The translations under genes and the position numbers were made by a program. The notes beneath the pieces were generated by a model. It was not told where the DNA came from. It ran no database searches and saw only the letters and a list, made by a program, of their open reading frames with translations. This document shows, one piece after another, positions 25,388-34,593 of a DNA stretch of 38,887 bases; within the stretch, counting starts at the first letter, position 1; each line of letters starts with the position of its first letter. The DNA is taken from NCBI GenBank assembly GCA_013349405.1, contig DUZS01000032.1, forward strand, positions 1 through 38,887, written 5' to 3'. The DNA is from Desulfuromonadales bacterium (GTDB lineage Bacteria > Desulfobacterota > Desulfuromonadia > Geobacterales > Pseudopelobacteraceae).

Positions 25388-27252
25388 AACTTCCCTATTT
25401 TAAAAATATTCCGGTGAATATTTTTCTCATTCTATCCTTTGTCATCCCCTTTGCCGTCTATATGGGAACACTGGCGCCATCAGTGACTTTTTTTGATAGC
25501 GGTGAATTTCTTACCGCAACGGCTTCGCTCGGTTCAGCACATTCTCCCGGTTACCCGCTCTTTTTAATGTATGCAAAACCGTTTACCTGGCTTCCTCTTG
25601 GCAATATCGCATTTCGGGTTAATGTTGCTACTGCGGTTTCTTCTTCTCTGGCATGTCTGGTTGTGTATATCCTGACAACATTACTTCTGAAAAAGGAAAC
25701 GTTACTGCCTGATGCCCGCTTTAACAGGGTAGCGGTGCAGTTTGCCGGACTGGCGGCGGCACTGACATTTGCCGTTACACCGCGTTTGTGGCTGCAGTCA
25801 AATCACGATAAACCATATCCGCTTCTGGCATTCATTGCCGCGATTATTTTTTATCTGTTGCTGAAATGGCAGGAGCAGTATCGAGAAGGGAGAGAGCGCC
25901 CTTCATTTATTTACGTCTGCACGTTTTTGGCCGGCCTGTCTATGGGAGTTCATCAGACCATTGTATTGATGTTGCCAGCCTGGGTCTTGATGATAGTTCT
26001 GACCGACTGGCGCATGATAACCCGGTTTAAGGAACTGGTTCTTACCACCGCTTTTGCGCTGCTTGGTTTTTCAATTCATCTGTATCTCCCGCTTCGAGCA
26101 CTGAGCATGCCCCTTCTTAACTGGGGAGATGCAAAAACAGTAGATCAGTTTTTATGGCATTTTCTCAGAAAAGGCTATCCTTCTGAACCACCGCTCCGGA
26201 ATGTCCCGCTTTTGTGGGCTCAAATACAGGCATTTAACATTCCTCGAGAATTCACCTGGCTCGGCGCGCTCTTGACTGTAATCGGTCTTATCTATCTCTG
26301 GCGGAAGGACAGGATTGTTTTTATCGCTTATTTTGTCACAATAGCCGCTTTTCTGATTGTAATTGTCGGCTATTTTAATACACCGATGGAGATGATATTT
26401 CTTACGGAGGAATTCTTCACACCCCTTTATCTGTTGACTGCTGTTATAATCGGTCTCGGACTTTTCTCTCTTCTTGGCTATGCAGTACGATCATCGCGGG
26501 CACCTGAACGTATTACCGCTCCGGTCTATGGAGTTGTCACCGTACTGTTTTTTTCCCTCCCTGCAGCGCTCTGTGCCGTTAACTATTTCGAAAATGATCA
26601 ACATAACAACTACATCGCGTTTGATTACGCTTCAAACTCTTTACGAACATTGCCTCAGAATTCCGTCATGTTTACCTGGGGAGACAGCGGTGCCTTTCCG
26701 CTCTGGTATTTACAAGGAGTCGAACGGTTACGGGAAGACGTTGACCTGCCGCATACTCCTCATCTGGTCTTTGAGTGGTATCTTGACTCTCTGCCGCGTA
26801 TCTTTAAAGAGAGCAACCTGCGGAAGTTTGATATAACCTCTTTTGGACCTGAGGCCGCATTACGCATTGCGATAAATGAGTGCATCGGAGTACGGCCGGT
26901 CTTCATTGATTTTTCCACACGATATTCGGTGGAATTCAAAGAATATCAGCCAATTCAGCAAGGAATAGTGTATCGCATACGAAAAATAAATGAGCCGTCA
27001 GGAATTCCTGATATTTCAATGTGGGATAATTATAACAACCGTGGCATTATGGAAAAACAGTCATTTCTTGATTTGGATACCGGGAAGGCGATCTTGATTT
27101 ATGCAAACAGCTTTCTTGAGATTGGAGAATTTCTTGCTGGAATCAACAGATATCAGGATGCGATTATGATGCTGCGCAAAGCGGAATTGATTTCGCCTGA
27201 TATGCGAATGTCTGCTGACCAGATCCGGATGCGTTACGGTTTGGGACGCTGA
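25384..27252 (+). CDS. DUF2723 family multi-spanning membrane protein
   Basis: A 622-aa protein with about 11 hydrophobic helices in the first ~410 residues and a soluble C-terminal part. The N-terminal APSVTFFDSGEFLTATASLG, followed by SAHSPGYPLFLMYAKPF, is the DUF2723 signature with its membrane-proximal acidic residue, as in GT-C-type glycosyltransferases (protein O-mannosyltransferase-like). A second block reads MGVHQTIVLMLPAW. The tail has a possible TPR-like stretch (FLEIGEFLAGINRYQDAIMM). It overlaps the preceding gene by 4 bases. It probably glycosylates an envelope substrate, but no donor or acceptor can be named. Confidence 0.88.
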   Translation: MKLPYFKNIPVNIFLILSFVIPFAVYMGTLAPSVTFFDSGEFLTATASLGSAHSPGYPLFLMYAKPFTWLPLGNIAFRVNVATAVSSSLACLVVYILTTLLLKKETLLPDARFNRVAVQFAGLAAALTFAVTPRLWLQSNHDKPYPLLAFIAAIIFYLLLKWQEQYREGRERPSFIYVCTFLAGLSMGVHQTIVLMLPAWVLMIVLTDWRMITRFKELVLTTAFALLGFSIHLYLPLRALSMPLLNWGDAKTVDQFLWHFLRKGYPSEPPLRNVPLLWAQIQAFNIPREFTWLGALLTVIGLIYLWRKDRIVFIAYFVTIAAFLIVIVGYFNTPMEMIFLTEEFFTPLYLLTAVIIGLGLFSLLGYAVRSSRAPERITAPVYGVVTVLFFSLPAALCAVNYFENDQHNNYIAFDYASNSLRTLPQNSVMFTWGDSGAFPLWYLQGVERLREDVDLPHTPHLVFEWYLDSLPRIFKESNLRKFDITSFGPEAALRIAINECIGVRPVFIDFSTRYSVEFKEYQPIQQGIVYRIRKINEPSGIPDISMWDNYNNRGIMEKQSFLDLDTGKAILIYANSFLEIGEFLAGINRYQDAIMMLRKAELISPDMRMSADQIRMRYGLGR

Positions 27253-27298
27253 TGATCTGCATTCTGAAACTATATGTGTCGTTCTTAACTACAACATC

Positions 27299-27327
27299 TT
27301 GACAATAATCGGTATTCTCCCTACTAT
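27299..27327 (+). promoter_or_regulatory. Sigma-70-like promoter of the pil operon
   Basis: TTGACA (27299-27304), a 17-bp spacer and TACTAT (27322-27327); the pilB ATG follows 29 bp later with CGGAG as ribosome binding site. Confidence 0.65.
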
Positions 27328-27356
27328 GGCGCATTATAAATGCAAACGGAGTAACC

Positions 27357-29063
27357 ATGCAGGCAAATAGGCTCGGGGAAATCCTGGTAAAAAACAATCT
27401 CATTAACCGTGAGCAGTTAAGTAGCGCGTTAGACGAGCAAAGGCTTTCCGGTAATCAACTCCACATCGGCTCGATTCTTATCAGCCAGAAAATTATTTCT
27501 GAAGAGCAACTTACGTCGTTTTTATCCAAACAGTATGGAGTGCCGAGTGTCAACCTTTCCGAATATGAAGTAGATCCTACCGTCATTAAATCAATTCCAC
27601 CTGAAGTAGTACAAAAATATCAGCTTCTGCCGGTTAACAGAGCCGGGGCTACTTTGATTATTGCAGTAAGCGATCCGTCAAATCTTTTTGCAATCGAAGA
27701 TATCAAATTCATGACCGGCTACAACATTGAAATTGTTGTCGCTTCAGAGCGGGATATCAAAGCTGCGATAGACAAATATTATGACCAGTCGGCATCACTT
27801 GCCGACGTTATGAGCGATCTTGATGTTGAGGATTTTGAAATAGTCGGCGATGAAGAGCAGGTTGATCTTAATTCGCTTGAACGGGCAACAGAGGATGCAC
27901 CGGTAGTAAAAATGGTCAATGCCATTTTACAGGATGCCATCAGAAAGAAAGCCAGTGATATTCATGTTGAGCCGTACGAAAAACTTTTCAGAGTCCGTTA
28001 TCGTATTGACGGCGTACTTTACGAAGTAATGAAGCCGCCGTTAAAGCTCAAAAATGCAATTACTTCGCGAATCAAAATCATGGCTGAGCTGGATATAGCC
28101 GAACGCCGACTCCCGCAGGATGGCCGCATTAAAATTAAACTTGGTGGCGGCAAGGACATGGACTTTCGTGTCTCATGCCTGCCGACACTCTTTGGTGAGA
28201 AGATCGTCATGCGTCTTCTTGATAAAGGTAACCTGCAGACCGATCTTACCAAACTTGGCTATGAACCGGAAGCGTTAGCGCACTTCATGCACGAAATCCA
28301 TAAGCCTTTTGGTATGGTGCTGGTTACCGGACCTACCGGCAGTGGCAAAACGGTTTCGCTCTATTCTGCCATCGCTGAATTGAATAAAGTCTCTGAAAAT
28401 ATCTCAACGGCCGAAGATCCGGTCGAGTTTAACTTTGCCGGCATAAACCAGGTTCAGATGCATGAAGATATCGGACTCAATTTTTCTGCCGCGTTACGAT
28501 CTTTTCTGCGTCAGGATCCGGATATAATCATGATTGGAGAAATTCGTGATTTCGAAACTGCAGAGATCGCCATTAAGGCCGCTTTGACAGGTCATATGGT
28601 TCTTTCAACGCTCCATACCAACGACGCACCGGCTACTATTAACCGTCTGCTTAACATGGGTATTGAACCCTTCCTGGTTGCTTCTGCGGTTAATCTGATT
28701 ACTGCGCAGCGTTTGGCCCGTCGTGTCTGCGGGGAATGCAAGCAGCCGGAAAATATCCCGGTACAAGCGTTAATTGATGCCGGTGTCTCTCCGGAAGAAG
28801 CACCGTCATTTGTGTGCATGCGTGGTAAAGGGTGCCCCGTTTGCAATAACACCGGGTACAAGGGACGTGTTGGTTTCTATCAGGTCATGCCGATGCGGGA
28901 AGAAATCAAGGAACTGATTCTAAACGGTGCAAATACTGCTGAAATTAAACGTGAATCGATGCGAATCGGTATTAAAACCATGCGCCAATCGGGTTTAACA
29001 AAACTTAAGGAGGGGGTAACCTCCTTTGAAGAAGTATTGAGAATAACGGTTTCCGACGACTAA
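27357..29063 (+). CDS. pilB: Type IV pilus extension ATPase PilB
   Basis: A 568-aa hexameric AAA+ motor that powers pilus polymerisation at the inner-membrane platform. The N-terminal MshEN-like domain (about 1-150) contains LLPVNRAGATLIIAVSDPSN; such domains bind c-di-GMP in some relatives. Then come the N2 domain, Walker A GPTGSGKT (about 325-332), the Asp box, Walker B-like DIIMIGEIRD, the His box STLHTNDAPATINRL and the zinc tetra-cysteine CGEC...CPVC (about 458 and 495), which separates PilB/GspE from PilT. It is the first gene of pilB-pilT-pilC-pilS. Confidence 0.96.
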   Translation: MQANRLGEILVKNNLINREQLSSALDEQRLSGNQLHIGSILISQKIISEEQLTSFLSKQYGVPSVNLSEYEVDPTVIKSIPPEVVQKYQLLPVNRAGATLIIAVSDPSNLFAIEDIKFMTGYNIEIVVASERDIKAAIDKYYDQSASLADVMSDLDVEDFEIVGDEEQVDLNSLERATEDAPVVKMVNAILQDAIRKKASDIHVEPYEKLFRVRYRIDGVLYEVMKPPLKLKNAITSRIKIMAELDIAERRLPQDGRIKIKLGGGKDMDFRVSCLPTLFGEKIVMRLLDKGNLQTDLTKLGYEPEALAHFMHEIHKPFGMVLVTGPTGSGKTVSLYSAIAELNKVSENISTAEDPVEFNFAGINQVQMHEDIGLNFSAALRSFLRQDPDIIMIGEIRDFETAEIAIKAALTGHMVLSTLHTNDAPATINRLLNMGIEPFLVASAVNLITAQRLARRVCGECKQPENIPVQALIDAGVSPEEAPSFVCMRGKGCPVCNNTGYKGRVGFYQVMPMREEIKELILNGANTAEIKRESMRIGIKTMRQSGLTKLKEGVTSFEEVLRITVSDD

Positions 29064-29078
29064 CTCAGGTGGTGTTCA

Positions 29079-30176
29079 ATGCTCAATCTACATCAGCTGT
29101 TAAAAATACTCGTTGAATCAAATGGATCCGACCTTCATGTAACCACGAATTCACCCCCGCAAATGCGTGTTGATGGGCAACTGGTACCCATGGATTTTCC
29201 CCCCATGAACCAGGTTGAAACAAAACAGCTCTGTTACAGTGTTCTTACTGATGTTCAAAAACATAAATTTGAAGAGGAAAACGAACTCGATCTTTCTTTC
29301 GGTGTTAAAGGGCTTTCCCGATTCAGAGGTAACATGTTTATTCAACGGGGTGCCGTTGCCGGTGTTTTCAGGGTTATCCCCTACAGCATAATGACCTTTG
29401 AAGAATTGTGCCTGCCGCCGATTGTCACGGAATTAGCTGCCAGACCGCGCGGTTTGATTCTTGTCACCGGCCCGACAGGGAGCGGTAAATCTACCACTCT
29501 GGCTTCAATTGTCGATTTTATCAATATGCATCGACGTGAGCATATTGTCACGATTGAGGATCCTATTGAATATCTCCATCCTCACAAAGGCTGTCTGGTT
29601 AATCAACGGGAAGTCGGAGCTGATACCAAGGGTTTTAAAAATGCACTCAGATATGTGTTACGTCAGGATCCTGACGTCGTTCTGGTGGGAGAGCTTCGTG
29701 ACCTTGAAACCATTGAAGCGGCGCTTACACTTGCAGAAACAGGGCACCTCTGTCTCGCTACCCTGCATACCAACTCGTGTGTTCAGACCATAAACAGAAT
29801 TGTTGATGTTTTCCCGCCCTATCAGCAGACTCAGATCCGGGCGCAGCTCTCTTTTGTTCTTGAAGGTGTCATGTCGCAAATGCTCATTCCAAAAATGGGT
29901 ACAAAAGGTCGCGTACTTGCTCTTGAAATAATGGTGCCGAATGCCGCTATCCGTAATTTGATTCGTGAAGACAAAATCCATCAAATTTATTCCCAGATGC
30001 AGATCGGGCAGGAAAAATTTGGCATGCAGACAATGAATCAATCCCTGCATTCCCTTTTTCGTAAACGGATGATTACTCTTGATGAGGCACTCGGACGCTC
30101 ACAGGATCCGGAGGAGCTTAAAAAAATGATCAGCAACCCTGGGGCAGCCATGCAGCGCAGCCCCCAGATGCACTGA
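29079..30176 (+). CDS. pilT: Type IV pilus retraction ATPase PilT
   Basis: A 365-aa motor that depolymerises pili for retraction and twitching. It has a PAS-like N-terminal domain, Walker A GPTGSGKST (about 131-139), DVVLVGELRDLETI, the His box TLHTNSCVQTINRI and the retraction-specific C-terminal AIRNLIRED motif. It lacks the zinc cysteines of PilB. AGGTGG precedes the ATG, and the gap to pilB is 15 bp. Confidence 0.96.
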   Translation: MLNLHQLLKILVESNGSDLHVTTNSPPQMRVDGQLVPMDFPPMNQVETKQLCYSVLTDVQKHKFEEENELDLSFGVKGLSRFRGNMFIQRGAVAGVFRVIPYSIMTFEELCLPPIVTELAARPRGLILVTGPTGSGKSTTLASIVDFINMHRREHIVTIEDPIEYLHPHKGCLVNQREVGADTKGFKNALRYVLRQDPDVVLVGELRDLETIEAALTLAETGHLCLATLHTNSCVQTINRIVDVFPPYQQTQIRAQLSFVLEGVMSQMLIPKMGTKGRVLALEIMVPNAAIRNLIREDKIHQIYSQMQIGQEKFGMQTMNQSLHSLFRKRMITLDEALGRSQDPEELKKMISNPGAAMQRSPQMH

Positions 30177-30198
30177 TATAAAGTGAAGGAGAGCCGTA

Positions 30199-31416
30199 AT
30201 GCCTAAATTCAACTGGGAAGCTCGCACGAGAACCGGTGGCACGCAAAAAGGTGTTATCGAGGCAGCAACTGTTGATTTTGTTGAAGCACAGCTGAAGAAA
30301 TACGGTTTCAGTAATATATCAATTAAAGCCGAAGCCAAGGGTCTCGGCTTCAAACTGCCAAGCTTTGGAGGTGGCAAAAAGATTGACGAAAAAGACCTTG
30401 TAATTTTTACACGGCAGTTTTCGACTATGATTGATTCCGGATTGCCGCTTGTCCAGTGTCTCGAAATTCTGGCGAGCCAGCAGGAAAACAAAGCATTTCA
30501 GGAAATATTATATAAAATAAAAGAAAGTGTCGAGAGCGGCTCTACGTTTGCTGATGCCTTGAGCAAACACCCGCGTGCTTTTGATCAATTGTTTGTAAAC
30601 CTTGTAGCAGCAGGAGAAATTGGCGGTATTCTCGACACCATCCTCACCCGTCTGGCCGCTTATATCGAAAAGTCGATGAAGTTAAAAAAACAGATCAAAG
30701 GAGCCATGGTCTACCCGATAACGATCATGTCAATAGCAGTGGTTGTAGTCGGCGTCATTCTGATTTTTGTTATACCGACATTTGCCAAGATGTTTGTCGA
30801 GTTTGGCGGTGAATTACCTGCACCCACTAAATTTGTCATTGCCCTCAGTAATTTTCTTGTCAAATATTTTTTGGTTATCATCGGGGCTTTCTATGCGACT
30901 GTCTGGGCCATAAAAAAGTACTATTCTACGCCCGTCGGACAAAAGAATATCGACCGTATGGCTCTCAAAGCTCCAATTGCCGGTCCACTGATCAGGAAGG
31001 TTGCGGTTGCAAAATTCACCAGAACGCTTGGCACCATGGTGAGTTCTGGAGTTCCTATCATGGACGGTCTTGAGATCGTTGCCAAAACCGCTGGCAATAA
31101 AATTATTGAAGAGGCAATTTATTCAGTCCGTCAGGCAATATCGGAAGGGAAAACCATGGCCGAGCCTCTCGCCGCCTGCGGAGTGTTTCCGCCAATGGTA
31201 GTGCAGATGATTGCCGTTGGAGAGGCAACCGGTGCTATGGATGCCATGCTGAACAAGATTGCCGATTTTTATGATGATGAAGTGGATGACGCGGTCGGTG
31301 CAATGACTGCCATGATGGAGCCGCTGCTTATGGTCTTTCTGGGGACAACTGTTGGTGGTTTGGTTGTTGCCATGTACCTTCCTATTTTCAAACTCGCGGG
31401 GGCGGTTGGCGGTTGA
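30199..31416 (+). CDS. pilC: Type IV pilus inner-membrane platform protein PilC
   Basis: A 405-aa protein with two GspF/PilC repeats and three membrane helices (around YPITIMSIAVVVVGVILIFV, FLVKYFLVIIGAFYATVWAI and MVFLGTTVGGLVVAMYLPIF). It begins with the typical FNWEARTRTGGTQKGVIEA, then LVIFTRQFSTMIDSGLPLVQ for repeat 1 and VAKFTRTLGTMVSSGVPIMD for repeat 2, and MVVQMIAVGEATGAMDAML. It couples the cytoplasmic motors PilB/PilT to the pilin polymer. AAGGAG precedes the ATG. Confidence 0.96.
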   Translation: MPKFNWEARTRTGGTQKGVIEAATVDFVEAQLKKYGFSNISIKAEAKGLGFKLPSFGGGKKIDEKDLVIFTRQFSTMIDSGLPLVQCLEILASQQENKAFQEILYKIKESVESGSTFADALSKHPRAFDQLFVNLVAAGEIGGILDTILTRLAAYIEKSMKLKKQIKGAMVYPITIMSIAVVVVGVILIFVIPTFAKMFVEFGGELPAPTKFVIALSNFLVKYFLVIIGAFYATVWAIKKYYSTPVGQKNIDRMALKAPIAGPLIRKVAVAKFTRTLGTMVSSGVPIMDGLEIVAKTAGNKIIEEAIYSVRQAISEGKTMAEPLAACGVFPPMVVQMIAVGEATGAMDAMLNKIADFYDDEVDDAVGAMTAMMEPLLMVFLGTTVGGLVVAMYLPIFKLAGAVGG

Positions 31417-31418
31417 AT

Positions 31419-33017
31419 ATGGGCTCAGAAAGAAGACTCCGGCTCTTCATCTACGCGAGAATAATTGTCTCTTTTCTTTTTTTAGCAGCAACACTGCTCC
31501 TCAATAAGACTATTGAACTTGAACGCTTTCAGCCTGGTGTTATCAGATTGATGGCGTTTTCTTTTGTCTTTTCGATAATTTCCCTCGTTTTCTTGAAAAA
31601 ACTGAAATTTACCAAGTTATTAACCAACATTCAGGTCGTTTGGGACCTGCTGTTTGTGACGGTTCTTATTCTTTTTACGGGTGGAATCCTCAGTCCGTAT
31701 TCGTTTCTGTATCTGTTGTCGATTATGATTGCCGGTATGCTGCTGGGGCGGCGTCAGGCGCTCTATACCGCTTCACTGTGCGGAATCCTCTATGGGACAA
31801 TTCTCGATTTTCAGTATTTCGGCTATCTTACATTTATTGGGTTAAGCCAGGAGGATGCCTATCAGTTCGGAGCGTTACGACTTTTTTATACGATAGCATT
31901 TAACCTGATAGCATTCGGGTTGACAGCCTTCGTTACCGGATTGCTTGCTGAACGTGCCCGCTTGAGTGAAGAGGCCCTGCAGCGCTCTTCAATCGATTAT
32001 CACGAACTGGCCCAGTTGAACTCAGCCATAGTGACTCATAGTGACAGTGGCCTTTTGACAACCACTGTAACCGGGCGGATTCGTGTTTTTAATCCATACA
32101 CCGAAGCCATCGTTGGTCTTAGCCAGTTTGATGCGTATGACAAGCCGATTGAAGCAGTTTTCCCCCAGCTGCAGTATGGTGTTCATGCGAACGGCGACAG
32201 CACCAAGCTGGAATTCGAATACCTGAGAACTGATGGAACAGTAATAATTCTGGGCTATCGAGTAGCCTCCTTCAATGATCGTGATGGGAAACCTGCCGGC
32301 TATATTATAAGTTTCAGGGATGTTACCAATTATCGGCGGCTGGAAGCGGCATTGAAAAAAGCTGATCGACTTGCAGCTTTAGGTGAACTTTCTGCCCGCA
32401 TGGCTCATGAAATACGAAACCCTCTTGCGGCATTGTGTGGATCAGTCCAGCTCCTGTCAAGTACCAGAGGCCTGCCGGAAAGTGATGCCCGGCTTCTGGC
32501 TATTGTTGCCCGGGAAGCAGAACAGCTGGAAACGTTGATATCTGAATTCTTGATGTATGCGCGGCCAGGGAAACCGCAGCCAGAAAGGGTTGCATTGTGC
32601 GACTATATCAAGGATGAATTTATTTTTATTGGCAATGATCCCCGTTTTGCAAAGGTATTATTGCAGAATCTCATTCCTGATGCGGCGGAAGTTGTCGTTG
32701 ACCCGAATCAGCTTCATCAGGTTGTCATAAACCTGTTGCAAAACGCCGCTGATGCCATGCCTGACGGTGGCTGGATCAAACTAGAATACAGGCAGTCAGT
32801 TGAATCAGCCATGATCACCGTTACCGATAATGGTTCCGGGATCGCTGCTGAAGATGCTCAGAATCTATTCGAACCGTTCTGGACGACAAAAGTCGCCGGA
32901 ACGGGACTTGGTCTGGCAATCAGCTATCGCATTATCGAAGCGCATGGCGGTTCATTGTTCGTAGAATCACCTCCGGCAGGTGGGTGTCGATTTGTAATTT
33001 CTCTGCCACGGGAATAA
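31419..33017 (+). CDS. pilS: Membrane sensor histidine kinase PilS
   Basis: A 532-aa two-component kinase of the pilus operon. Six N-terminal hydrophobic helices (about 1-185) are followed by a PAS domain (about 200-310, TVTGRIRVFNPYTEAIVGLS), the HisKA dimerisation helix with phospho-His in SARMAHEIRNPLAAL (about 330) and a HATPase domain with NLLQNAADAM, DNGSGIA and GTGLGLAISYRIIEAHGG. In related bacteria it phosphorylates PilR to switch on the pilin gene through sigma-54. I prefer the ATG at 31419, just after the pilC stop; a TTG at 31413 overlaps pilC. pilR does not follow; an IS66 remnant begins 53 bp downstream. Confidence 0.92.
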   Translation: MGSERRLRLFIYARIIVSFLFLAATLLLNKTIELERFQPGVIRLMAFSFVFSIISLVFLKKLKFTKLLTNIQVVWDLLFVTVLILFTGGILSPYSFLYLLSIMIAGMLLGRRQALYTASLCGILYGTILDFQYFGYLTFIGLSQEDAYQFGALRLFYTIAFNLIAFGLTAFVTGLLAERARLSEEALQRSSIDYHELAQLNSAIVTHSDSGLLTTTVTGRIRVFNPYTEAIVGLSQFDAYDKPIEAVFPQLQYGVHANGDSTKLEFEYLRTDGTVIILGYRVASFNDRDGKPAGYIISFRDVTNYRRLEAALKKADRLAALGELSARMAHEIRNPLAALCGSVQLLSSTRGLPESDARLLAIVAREAEQLETLISEFLMYARPGKPQPERVALCDYIKDEFIFIGNDPRFAKVLLQNLIPDAAEVVVDPNQLHQVVINLLQNAADAMPDGGWIKLEYRQSVESAMITVTDNGSGIAAEDAQNLFEPFWTTKVAGTGLGLAISYRIIEAHGGSLFVESPPAGGCRFVISLPRE

Positions 33018-33070
33018 AAACACTCATTACGGGATTACTCAATAACGTATAAGGGAATATTTAAAAATTA

Positions 33071-33320
33071 GTAACTATTCAGCACCTTGTTCTTTCACAT
33101 TCATAAACTCGGGGAACTTTCCCTGAAACAGCAAGCGCAATCCTTCGGACGCAGTGATACCTTGTTTCATACAGGTTGACAGATAGCTCCGGATTCGGCA
33201 GAAGACTTTCGCGCCTTCCATTGCTAGAAAGCATCCGGATATCTTCTGTTGAACTTTGGTCATTCTCAGATCGTTTTCAGCTTGGTTGTTTGAGAATGGT
33301 ACGAGTTGATCGCGACTATG
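33071..33320 (-). mobile_element. Remnant of an IS66-family transposase (C-terminal end with element terminus)
   Basis: On the minus strand the DNA encodes [20 protein letters not shown], then [20 protein letters not shown] and [20 protein letters not shown] to a stop at 33077-33075, which is the IS66 TnpC C-terminus. The outer edge, GTAACTATTCAGCAC starting at 33071, has the GTAA tip of IS66 ends. Homology breaks off near 33320, where it runs into kinase-coding sequence on the plus strand. Most of the element is lost. Confidence 0.8.
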
Positions 33321-34555
33321 CTGGAGGTGAAGTCCAGGCCGGAGTTCCGCATCATTCATTCGGATGGCACGATTCGATACCCCTCAAGGCCTCCTCGCGG
33401 ACATTTTTCGATGAAAACGGCAAACCGATTCGCATGATCGGCACAAATTACGATATCACCGAGCTTAAGCAGAAGGAGGAAGCTTTACGGCAACAGCACT
33501 CATTTTTGCGCCAGATTATTGATACGGTACCGGCCTTCATCTGTGTAAAAACCCTTGAGGGGCCATATGCACTGGCCAACAAAGCATTGGCCAACGCCTA
33601 CGGAACTACCGTAGAAATACTCGAAGGGCACCAAGACTCCGACTTCAGCCCCACAGAAGAACAAATCAAAACCTTCAGGGAAGATGATCTCAAGGTAATT
33701 GTCGGACGAGAAACCATTCTGATACCTGAAGAAAAAATTACTTATGCTGACGGATCGATACACTGGTTGACAACCACCAAAATTCCGATGTTCGAATCAG
33801 ACGGCAGCTGCTCAAAATTGTTGGCTGTTGCCATGAATATCACTGAACGCGTGCGGGACGAAAAAGAACTCCGGCAAAAAAACGCCGAACTGGAGCGTTT
33901 CACCTATACCGTATCACACGACCTGAAAAGTCCAATTATCACTATCAAAGGCTTTACCGGTTCTCTCGAAAAGGATCTTGAAAATGGCAATTATCAGCGG
34001 ATGGCTGGCGACCTGAAGCGGGTCAGTGACGCTGCCGACAAGATGAACGACCTGCTTCGTGATCTGCTGGAGCTCTCAACGATCGGCCGAATTATTAAAG
34101 AACCGGAAGCGGTGGATATGAATCTGCTGGTGACGGATGTGCTGGCGCAACTGGCGGGTCCTTTGAAAAATCGCAATCTTAATGTTGCAGTACAACCCAA
34201 CCTGCCGGAGGTTATGTGTGACAAACGGCGCATGGCCGAGGTAGTGCATAATATTATTGAAAATGCCATCAATTACATGGGTGAGCAGGCAGAACCGCAG
34301 ATCCAGATTGGGATGCGAGAGGAAGCTGGCGAAACCATCTTCTTTGTGCTGGACAACGGTATAGGCATTGATGAGAAATATCACCAGATCATCTTTGGCC
34401 TTTTCAATAAGCTGGATGCGAACAGTGAGGGAACCGGTATCGGTCTGGCACTGGTGAAACGGATCGTCGAGGTTCATGGCGGTCGGGTATGGGTGGAGTC
34501 GGAAGGTGAGGGAAAAGGGAGCCGGTTTTGTTTTACTCTGCCGGGAACTGTTTAA
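33176..34555 (+). CDS. PAS sensor histidine kinase, N-terminus destroyed by an IS66 remnant
   Basis: The open frame runs from a TTG at 33176, but its first ~69 codons are antisense to the IS66 remnant or out of frame. Kinase homology begins near 33330 in another frame ([12 protein letters not shown]) and shifts into this frame at about 33383 ([20 protein letters not shown]), so there is also a frameshift. Intact parts are the end of one PAS domain, a full PAS ([20 protein letters not shown] onward), HisKA with phospho-His in [11 protein letters not shown] (about 248) and HATPase motifs [17 protein letters not shown] and [18 protein letters not shown]. No membrane helix remains. A downstream ATG near 33435 could give a shorter soluble kinase. 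Its 3' end is 38 bp before the receiver-GGDEF gene, its likely partner. Confidence 0.75.
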   Translation: MTDSSGFGRRLSRLPLLESIRISSVELWSFSDRFQLGCLRMVRVDRDYAGGEVQAGVPHHSFGWHDSIPLKASSRTFFDENGKPIRMIGTNYDITELKQKEEALRQQHSFLRQIIDTVPAFICVKTLEGPYALANKALANAYGTTVEILEGHQDSDFSPTEEQIKTFREDDLKVIVGRETILIPEEKITYADGSIHWLTTTKIPMFESDGSCSKLLAVAMNITERVRDEKELRQKNAELERFTYTVSHDLKSPIITIKGFTGSLEKDLENGNYQRMAGDLKRVSDAADKMNDLLRDLLELSTIGRIIKEPEAVDMNLLVTDVLAQLAGPLKNRNLNVAVQPNLPEVMCDKRRMAEVVHNIIENAINYMGEQAEPQIQIGMREEAGETIFFVLDNGIGIDEKYHQIIFGLFNKLDANSEGTGIGLALVKRIVEVHGGRVWVESEGEGKGSRFCFTLPGTV

Positions 34556-34593
34556 GAAGACCGAAGGACTCTGGGAGAGAAAGGATTCATCCC

